Source of the DNA: Agroathelia rolfsii
Lineage: Eukaryota; Basidiomycota; Agaricomycetes; Amylocorticiales; Amylocorticiaceae
NCBI GenBank assembly: GCA_018343915.1
Contig: JABRWF010000002.1
Span: 62,001-126,000 of the forward strand
DNA length: 64,000 nt
Direction of reading: 5' to 3'
Shown: one piece after another, positions 57,066 to 64,000 of the stretch
How positions within the stretch are numbered: the stretch's first letter is position 1
How the letters are laid out: every line of letters begins with the position of its first letter
Program-made: the position numbers and the translations under genes
The notes under the pieces: model-generated
Databases searched by the model: none
The model's input: the letters and a program-made list of their open reading frames with translations, nothing else
Told to the model about the DNA's origin: nothing

Positions 57066-57671
57066 GATTGTAGTGGATAGATAGAGGATCTTTCTTTTCT
57101 TTTCTTTTTTCCATTGCTTTTTGTTATATTATACGTATCTTCATTTTTCATTACCCACATCCATTATTTTCTGGTTTCACTACCATGTATTTATTCCGAG
57201 TCTCATTCTATCATTCTTATTTGTGCTAAACTCTAAGAGGGTGTCTGTCCCCTGTGATCACCATCCTCATAAACCCCGTCGGTTTGGTGTCCCATTCAGG
57301 GCTCAGCACATTGAAATTCAGAAGATCAAGAAATCGAAGGCACCTGAATACAAAACTGGTCTACTGCAACATCTGATCATGATGTAGTATGGAAGAAATA
57401 CAGATCAGTACTGGTGTCTTTCGCAGTATGTATCGTAGCAATAATAATAATAGTAATAATAATATTAATATTAATAATAACAGTCTTATTATATGGCTTA
57501 TAGTTGAAGCTTTGAGCAAAGCAATGAACTAAATAAGACTTGTTATCGTGTTCCTTCTTTGTGGTACCGAATCTCCTTGTTTGTTTTTTTTTGTTCTCGC
57601 CGTGTTCTTGCTTCTTCGTCGTCGTCGTCGTCGTTGTCGTCGTTGACGCCAACTCGTCATCGCCATCGTCC
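57066..57671. other. Intergenic interval, LCB1 3' flank and next promoter
   Basis: An imperfect (AAT)n region lies at about 57439-57480, and CGT-rich triplets near 57613-57640 just precede the next gene. The latter belong to its 5' UTR. No other gene is supported. Confidence 0.5.
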
Positions 57672-60110
57672 ATGTCATACACCCGCCGTCCCATCAGTTC
57701 CTCGTCGGCCTCGATCGACCAGACAGCGGCCCAGCAGCGTCGCATGACCGTTTCTTCGCTGCCTCCGCCGGCGTCGTCGCTGAACCTGGTAGAGATCTCT
57801 TTCTCTCCTCATACTTTTTGCACCCACAGACCACGATTGTACTCATTGTCCTCTTTGGAAATCTGCTTCGCCTCCACATATGCATTATTCTTTTAGCCAG
57901 AGGCTCCTGTACAACCCCGTCGGCCAAACTCACCCCTCCGCAACTCCTTTTCGCATGAATCTGACGACGAAGATGATGAAAACGGGCGCGGTGACCAGTC
58001 CATGTCGGGTGATGAATACGAAGATGACGACAACGCAGACGAAGATGCCCTCTGGCGGCGCCGCCGTCGCCGTTCACACTCACCCGCTTCTTCTTCCGTC
58101 TCACATGTCTCGCAGATGGCCGTCAATTTCGCCCAGCGCGTGGCCGGATCACTGATACCACCTCAGGGGTCTAATGTGCAATCCGGTACCCGTCTGACAG
58201 ACGCAGAAATCGAGGCAGAAGCTGAGCGTGAGCGCGATCGCAGCCGCCGGGAGGCAGAACGCATCCTTACCCGAGAAGCTGAGCAGCGGCGCCTCGTGGA
58301 GGACCGCGTGCTCGAGCTACTCCAATCCCAGCAAGCCACGCCCAACGCAAGACCGATGTCGATGCCACCCCCGACTCGTGCGCAGACGGCGCCGATGTCC
58401 TCTTCGCCCAAGGAGGACAAGGGACCCAGCTGGTGGGCAACGGCTAAGCAGCGCCTCACACCAACCAAGGATAAAGACAAGGACCCGCTCACGCCTGCGC
58501 AACAAGTTGTACAGGATACCAAACTCAAGGACAAGGCAGAGAAGAAATACGCCCACGACTTGGCAAAGATTCATCATCACAATGGCTCTCAAGAATGGCC
58601 GGCCGCCCCGGAGCGCAAGTATAGCGATCCCGCGATGCTTAATCTAGCTCCGCCGCCCACAACGCCACCGAGGCGGCCTGTGCCATCATCATCTTCCCCT
58701 ACACCATCTCAGGCACCATCTCAGGCTTTACCACCATCGCTTGCGCCCTCACCCCACCGTTCGACAGTATCTTCTTCGCCATCTACCGAGCCCGCGGCAC
58801 CTCCCCTTTACGCGCAATTTAACGCGCAGGGTGTGCTCGATGTGCCTGGTACACTGCTCGTCCTCGCCAGGCGGTTTGAAAAGCTGGAAAAATGGTCTGT
58901 GGCCCATGTACGCGCGCTCGAGGAACGTATGGGCGATGTCGAGCGTTGGCTTGTCGATAAGGAGGCCGAACGTGAGCTGGCGCAGCTCAACAACCAGAAC
59001 AATCACACCTCCACTGCTGGTGGTGCTACTAACGAGAGTCTGGCGGAGATCCGCGAAGAGCTCGCCGAGGTCCAAGGCCGCATGGGCGAGCTGGGCAGAC
59101 AGATGGCCAAGATGGTGACGGCGCCGAACAATCTCTCTTCGGGTCCTGCGCGCGCGGTGGTAACGACACCAGCTGCGCCGGAGGCCCCGAGATCGTCGTT
59201 TGCGCCACCGGTGACGACGGCTTCGTCCTCATCTTCAACATCATCTTCTTCCAACACCAACTACTTCTCGTCGAATGCGAACTTGGGCTCACCGCCATCG
59301 GCATCTACTGTGGCATTACACTCCAGCGCACGTTCAACGCTCACGCCTCCGCTTACGTCACCGCCCAGTTCATCCATGCGTGAGGCGACCAGTCCGCCAT
59401 TACAGCGCCAGCAATCCTATTCCTCCATATCTAGGCTTCCCTACCCGTCCGGAGACTATGCAGCACCCAAATCTGTAGAAGAGTCCATGATTTCTGGGCT
59501 GCCAAGTCGTTCCATGAGTCCTACGAGCCTGTCTGGGATGCCGACGGCCTCTGATAGCGACAGTGTACTTTCTCCACCCCTCCAACTCCAGCCACCAAGG
59601 GCACCTTCGAGCCCGAGTAACAGTAGCAGTGGGCGACGGAACAGCCCCTCGCCCTCGCCTACACCAAGGAAACGCTACACGGTGGCGCTGGGCGCACCCG
59701 TCACCTCTCGCTCATCGTCGACCTCACCCTCTGGGCTTGGCACGGCATTATACTCTTCTGCTTCGGAGGCCTCAGAGGACGATGATGATGACGACTTCAA
59801 GGACGAGACGATTGGCAAGAAGTCTTCGGCACGCATCCGACCCAAGTCGATGTACTCTTCCGTGAACCCACCCTCACCCTCGCCCTCGCCCTCACCCGCA
59901 CCAACGCAGAATTTAACGAACAGGACGTCGACGGCATCGCTCAAGGTCCGGCCTCGGTCTCAGTCATCTGCCGTGGTTGGCATGGCGCCTTCATCATCCA
60001 AGGATGAGGGCAAGAAGGTGTCCAACGATGCCGTTAGGGCTGCCGCTGGCAAGCCACGTTTACCCGTCGGGGCACTCGTCGCGTTCTTTGATGGCGAAAG
60101 GAGAGAATAA
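57672..60110 (+). CDS. Large Ser/Pro-rich disordered protein with central coiled coil
   Basis: Unnamed protein of 776 residues from two exons (57672-57788 and 57897-60110). Exon 1 encodes MSYTRRPISSSSASIDQ and exon 2 starts PEAPVQPRRPNSPLRNSF. An acidic patch (HESDDEDDENGRGDQ) is followed by an Arg run. Next comes a helical Glu/Arg region (LTDAEIEAEAERERDRSRRE). The only well-packed segment is LLVLARRFEKLEKWSVAHV with ALEERMGDVERWLVDKEAE, a coiled coil, followed by LAEIREELAEVQGRMGELG. Everything after is Ser/Pro/Thr low complexity with many SP/TP sites, then a short ordered end (RLPVGALVAFFDGERRE). It may be a phosphorylated scaffold, but no function can be named. Confidence 0.75.
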
Positions 60111-61653
60111 GGGGTGAATTTGGTGACCGAGTACTATTCTAATAGCCGTCATACAATGCCCTCCTATTTTCTCTTTTCTCCCTCCTTTTTCTTATCTGTT
60201 TGGATTTACGAACCCCCCTTTAATGATTTGAACCCCTATTCTCTATTTCATGATCATGATTTCTATACACCGTGGTTTGCTTTTTTGTCTGACCCGTTAT
60301 TCTCCCAGAAACACCTCTCTTTTGGCTAATTTTTTATATCTCAATACCCATATAAGACCATCTGTTCACTAACGATTTATAACAATTATAAGATGTTTTC
60401 TTGATAGTGCACTCAGCCACCATATTATGGCATGAATCCAGCAATTAAGTATGTCGGTGATGCTGGGAGCAAAACTGGTATGCACTTCTTGTAGTAAGGA
60501 AGGAACCGATTCAGCCTACGGATCAGAAGGCTAACATATGAAAACATTCTGGATTGAAATTCAAGTACATCAGTGGTCATAAATAGCCGGAAAGTAGATA
60601 GATGCATAGGTATCATGTACAGCGAAGAGCACCAGCAAAATTAGGAAGACAGAATGAGTCGTAAAATACGATGTGAAAATATGGCACAAGTCCTTCTATG
60701 TGTAGAAAGGGAGAACTGGAAAAAGAAAACCAATAGAAATGTGTAGTGCGATCCCACGTTATTATATATATATATATATTTACATTAGACACGCCAGGAA
60801 GGAGGATGGGACAGTCAATTGTTGGTATACCGACACGTTTCCAAACAAGAGCAAGAAGAAGAAGAAAGGAAGGGAAAGGAAGGGAGTCTTTCAGTACTCA
60901 CTTATCGCTTCCCATACACGGTCAATACACTGTGTTAATTCTCAATGCATAGACTACAAATTGCAGTCTAGGGGTGCTAAGTACTGAGACCTTGTGTGAC
61001 AGTATCAACCTCGAACAGAACGCAATTGGCTCTAGTCACCAGCCTCTTCCCCAGCGGATAGAACTTCGAGGTCTCTGAGAGCCTCAATTTCAATAAATAA
61101 AATAGGTTGTAATCGACGAGGGATCAATCTGAAGGGATAGTCGAGGGCGTTACATGCGCCACAATAGTCCTTCTTGACTGCCTAATCGAAGCCCGAGCGC
61201 AGAAATCGTTCTAGTACTATATAATGAGGCTACTAAATTTAATCTGAAAAACCGATCGAGTGTTGTCTATGACTTGGACTAGTAGCCACATATGTTTTGA
61301 AAGATGTTTTGACTTGAAAGGCGAATGGCGGTGGCTGCCGGTGGCAGTGGCTGACGTCATTGCGTCTGATCATTCAAAGTCGACAATCGACTCTCAGTTT
61401 CATGTACGCAACCGCTGCTTCCTCACACAATGGCTCACGCAATGTGCTTTTATATCACAAAAACAATCAGAGTAGGTGGACAGAATCGCGTAGGTAACTA
61501 GAACGTTTTTGTGTCTTTATATGTGCTGTTGGTGGTGGCTGACTTCGGGACCTCGGAGTGGTATAGGAGTGGTATAGCCTCAGAACAAAACACAACTTCA
61601 CACACTTTGTGGGGCGTACCATACTGTGTACGCTGGTCCACCATAATAGCCAT

Positions 61654-61713
61654 AATAGGAGAATATTCTCTCTCTCCTATATATGAATAGGAGAGAAATG
61701 AATCCCTCCTATT
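61654..61713. promoter_or_regulatory. Tandem pair of identical-arm inverted repeats
   Basis: Unit 1 (61654-61681) is AATAGGAG, 12 nt, CTCCTATA. Unit 2 (61686-61713) is AATAGGAG, 12 nt, CTCCTATT. The left arms are identical and the spacers have equal length, with a 32-bp repeat period. They end 29 bp before a TATA box, so they look like a double binding site for a dimeric factor or two cruciform-capable elements. Confidence 0.5.
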
Positions 61714-61742
61714 CCCCCCCCCCTTGGCCCCCGCCGCTAGCA

Positions 61743-61750
61743 TATAAAAT
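61743..61750 (+). promoter_or_regulatory. TATA box of the 61852 gene
   Basis: TATAAAAT lies 109 bp before the ATG. A pyrimidine-rich CT stretch follows, typical of fungal transcription start regions. Confidence 0.5.
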
Positions 61751-61851
61751 CCCCAGCCTTGAACCTGATCCTCTCCACAAAGCTCTCTCCTCTTGCCCTG
61801 CACCCTATCAGCCGCTCTCCTAAGTCCTCTCATCCGTTTCTCTATTTTATA

Positions 61852-63012
61852 ATGATGGCTTTTGAATCATTTGCTACCGCTGGCTCGGCTTCCCAATTTA
61901 TTACATATGTAAGTCATGTCTTATGCGACCAGTATTATGACTCTAGCGGTTCTAATTCACCCAATTTCTCAGGATGATATTATGGCGGTTGGTACGCTCA
62001 AGCACAAGTGCATTGAAGCCTGGAGCTTCGGTCAAGGGGTCTGGGATGACGGCGAGTCCTTCTCTACCGTCATGTCTCAGAAGGATTGTCCCCACTTACA
62101 TGCAATGGATATGGGGGTGAGTATCAACACCTTCCATCTATTGGCCCTCTTTTTCTTTACTCATGAAACCTTGCATTATTTAGCATAAGCTTCTTTCTGA
62201 ACCAACCAATCTATTGGATGACACGACCAATATGGGCCTATACGATGATCTAGATGATGATTATGATCAAGTATGGACCCTTACCCGGATGTTCACACTT
62301 TGTGAATGTAAAGACGAGGAATTGAACCCCCAACGCAGCCGCACATCAACTCATGTTGGTATGTCATTTATTTACCAATCAAATCATAGGTTAAAATCTA
62401 ATCTTCTTATGCTCATGATAGATGACTGGCTTGCGTCAAACGTTTTGATAAGAGGTGTTGAAGCTGAGGATCCGGTTGGTGGCGAGTCCTGGAGCAGTGA
62501 CCGGGTATTCTCACCTTGGATTTTCCCTTTAGCTATCGAGGACATTGGTATGTCATTTATATTCTACCTGACATGGATTGTTATCTAACATAATTTCAGC
62601 AGATAATGACTCGCCTCTATCTTCCCCGAGCATGGATAGTGGCTACGTTACAGTCCTTGAGTCTCCCATTCTCTCTCCCAAACATTCGAATGAGATGTGC
62701 ACACAAGACATCAGAGACAATGTCTCCTGTTGGAGCTGCACAGCTGAGGTGGGAGATGGGAGCGACATTATTCATGCCAAAGGGTTGGGTCTCATCGCCC
62801 CGGCCGATTGTGAGAATTCTGCTATTGGCGTCAACAATCAAGATACTTGTGTAGCTCCTGTGCCTCGTGTGCCTGCGTATGAGCTGCCTATCCACTGTCC
62901 CAAACCCACCAGGGCCTGGGAATATAAAAAACTATTAGGCTCGTCATGGCCCAGCCTCTTGACAGAGGCGGTAAACATGTGTGTTGAAATGCATTTTTCT
63001 GTCACATATTAG
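61852..63012 (+). CDS. Orphan protein of about 304 residues
   Basis: I do not recognise the family. Five exons (61852-61908, 61973-62116, 62184-62358, 62422-62547, 62600-63012) sum to 915 nt. All introns are GT-AG and 55-70 nt. The protein starts MMAFESFATAGSASQFITY. It has IEAWSFGQGVWDDGESF and the acidic LYDDLDDDYDQVWTLTRMF. A Ser/Pro section follows (SPLSSPSMDSGYV, ESPILSPKHS). The C-terminal part holds several cysteines (CWSCTAEV, CENS, DTCVAP, HCPKP) and ends EMHFSVTY. No signal peptide or TM is obvious. Exact codon sums and consistent borders argue for a real gene, possibly lineage-specific. Confidence 0.6.
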
Positions 63013-63325
63013 ATTTTATAAGGAGGTTTGAGAGGGCTGGGTTGGGTTGTTAGGAAGGCTCTTTGCATGGTTCAACTTGTTGCAAAGTAGATTATTTAGC
63101 TTGGATAATTGGCCTGGATTGGTGTAAATTCTCCAAGTATACGTGCTGTACCAGGGTTACCTGCTGAAGAACAAAGGAAATGTTGATTAAAAATACCTTT
63201 TTATGTGTGAATTGACGGGACTTGATTGGATTTGGTTGTTCGGCAAGTTAATTAACCGACAAGGCTGTCTCTGTCCAAGTTTTCTACCTTGTGTCAACCT
63301 CTGCTTATCGTTATCATAACTAAAC
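63013..63325. other. Short intergenic interval upstream of SFM1
   Basis: AT-rich with no gene. It contains the 3' end of the orphan gene and the SFM1 promoter. Confidence 0.5.
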
Positions 63326-64000
63326 ATGGCAGATCGGCAATTCTCATACATTATCGGTAGGATATGGCGCATTATCTTGCTTGAATATACCCACTAATCA
63401 TTATCCTAGAGCATATGGAAGAAAATGAAGAAGGAAATGTTGTTCCGCCTTGGGTCGAGCTCGAATATGCGGTCTGTAAGCTTCATGACACACTTGACTC
63501 GCACTCAGACCCTCATAGATCCCATAATTTGATAGCATATGCGCACTCTTGCCGGTCCTGGTGCTCATGTACACTTTACACATCTTTCCCTACCGCCAAA
63601 TAAGGTTTTATCCGCCCCTTCCGATGACCCTACGCTGGCACAAGCATCGTTCCACGGTATCGGCATATTAGACCTGATGAAGCAGCACAGCGTTTCTCTA
63701 GACCAGGTTTGCTTACTCGATCCCAAAGCGACGGCGGAATTATCACCTGAGGATGGGGATGGGGAATTTCAATGGTTCCTCTTTGGTGTACAGTGGGATA
63801 ATCTCATGATCATTTCTGCAGTGCTAACAAAAAAAATATTTTTAGGGCATCCTGGGTAAATTCACGTATGCTGATATCTTCCTTTCATTCTAATCCTTTT
63901 GATGAAGGTGATGATCCTCCTCGCGATCGCACATCTGAGCTGCGTAAACTCGGATTTCCCACTCGGCATCTGGGACCAGTTCAAATGACGACTGATACGG
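63326..64000 (+). CDS. SFM1: SPOUT-family protein arginine methyltransferase SFM1 (partial)
   Basis: The yeast homologue methylates Arg146 of ribosomal protein Rps3 (uS3) with a SPOUT fold. The ATG at 63326 gives MADRQFSYIIEHMEENEEG, then PPWVELEYAHMRTLAGPGAH and VHFTHLSLPPNK. The core has QVCLLDPKATAELSPEDGDG and FQWFLFGGILGDDPPRDRTS, and then LRKLGFPTRHLGPVQMTTDT, where the window ends. FLFGGILGDDPPRDRT is the family's knot signature. Introns follow residue I10, A31 (by count from the model), FLFG and GILG. The exon 63846-63855 is only 10 nt, yet it encodes the conserved GIL of the signature. The last part of the protein is outside the window. Confidence 0.9.

Larger units (their letters stand above)
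60111..61851. other. Intergenic interval with a structured right end
   Basis: Contains the 3' UTR of the upstream gene and a (TA)n run at about 60763-60779. AT-rich filler without supported genes extends to about 61.6 kb. The right end carries two tandem dyads and a TATA box that belong to the gene starting at 61852. Confidence 0.5.

Noticed and set aside
58163..58534. Minus-strand frame opposite the disordered protein
   Set aside because: Low-complexity shadow of the Glu/Arg-rich helix; no start context or splice partner.
1..64000. CRISPR array, prophage or bacterial operon
   Set aside because: No spaced direct repeats and no Shine-Dalgarno-linked genes. Introns throughout show nuclear fungal DNA.

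Overview
The window is intron-dense nuclear DNA from a filamentous basidiomycete, most likely an Agaricomycete. The signs are introns of roughly 45-85 nt in nearly every gene, a chitin synthase fused to a myosin motor, a CFEM/GPI surface protein, a CAP59/CMT1-type mannosyltransferase, and fungal-style housekeeping genes packed on both strands with 50-700 bp between them. No species can be named from the sequence alone. All splice models below were read by eye from reading-frame continuity and GT/GC...AG borders; where exon sums were worked out in full (eL31, uS19m and the genes at 44832, 49598 and 61852) they are exact multiples of three.

Layout. 0-6.1 kb: the C-terminal end of an unidentified gene, RPL34 (eL34), a four-TM membrane protein, a CFEM protein and RPL31 (eL31). 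6.8-13.1 kb: an intron-containing tRNA-Ala, NOP53, COP9 signalosome subunit 1 and GMP synthase. 13.7-16.9 kb: a tandem duplication of a seven-TM-like gene, with a decayed piece of the GMP synthase gene caught between the copies. 17.5-24.4 kb: a divergent pair (CAP59-like mannosyltransferase and an SGNH-fold surface enzyme), a SANT/Myb protein resembling ZZZ3, and PBDC1. 24.4-26.3 kb: no convincing gene. 26.3-34.6 kb: a myo-inositol-type MFS transporter, ISY1, a carnosine N-methyltransferase homologue and PTPA. 35-41.2 kb: the myosin-chitin synthase. 41.6-49.3 kb: an F-box/LRR-like protein, tRNA-Pro, an orphan gene and BMS1. 49.6-53.4 kb: a single-pass membrane protein, mitochondrial uS19 and a Mg-chelatase-like protein without a P-loop. 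55.3-64 kb: LCB1, a large disordered protein, an orphan gene and the start of SFM1, cut off by the right edge.

Functional themes are ribosome production and modification (eL31, eL34, uS19m, NOP53, BMS1, SFM1), cell wall and surface (chitin synthase, CAP59-like transferase, SGNH enzyme, CFEM protein), and basal metabolism or regulation (GMP synthase, LCB1, inositol transport, CSN1, PTPA, ISY1). I found no prokaryotic-style operon, CRISPR array, intact transposon or clear secondary-metabolite cluster. The most distinctive observations are the tandem duplication with its GUA1 relic and near-identical conversion-like block, ATG-only first exons, 10-15 nt micro-exons, three GC-AG introns, a P-loop-less Mg-chelatase relative, and a pair of identical dyads upstream of an orphan gene.
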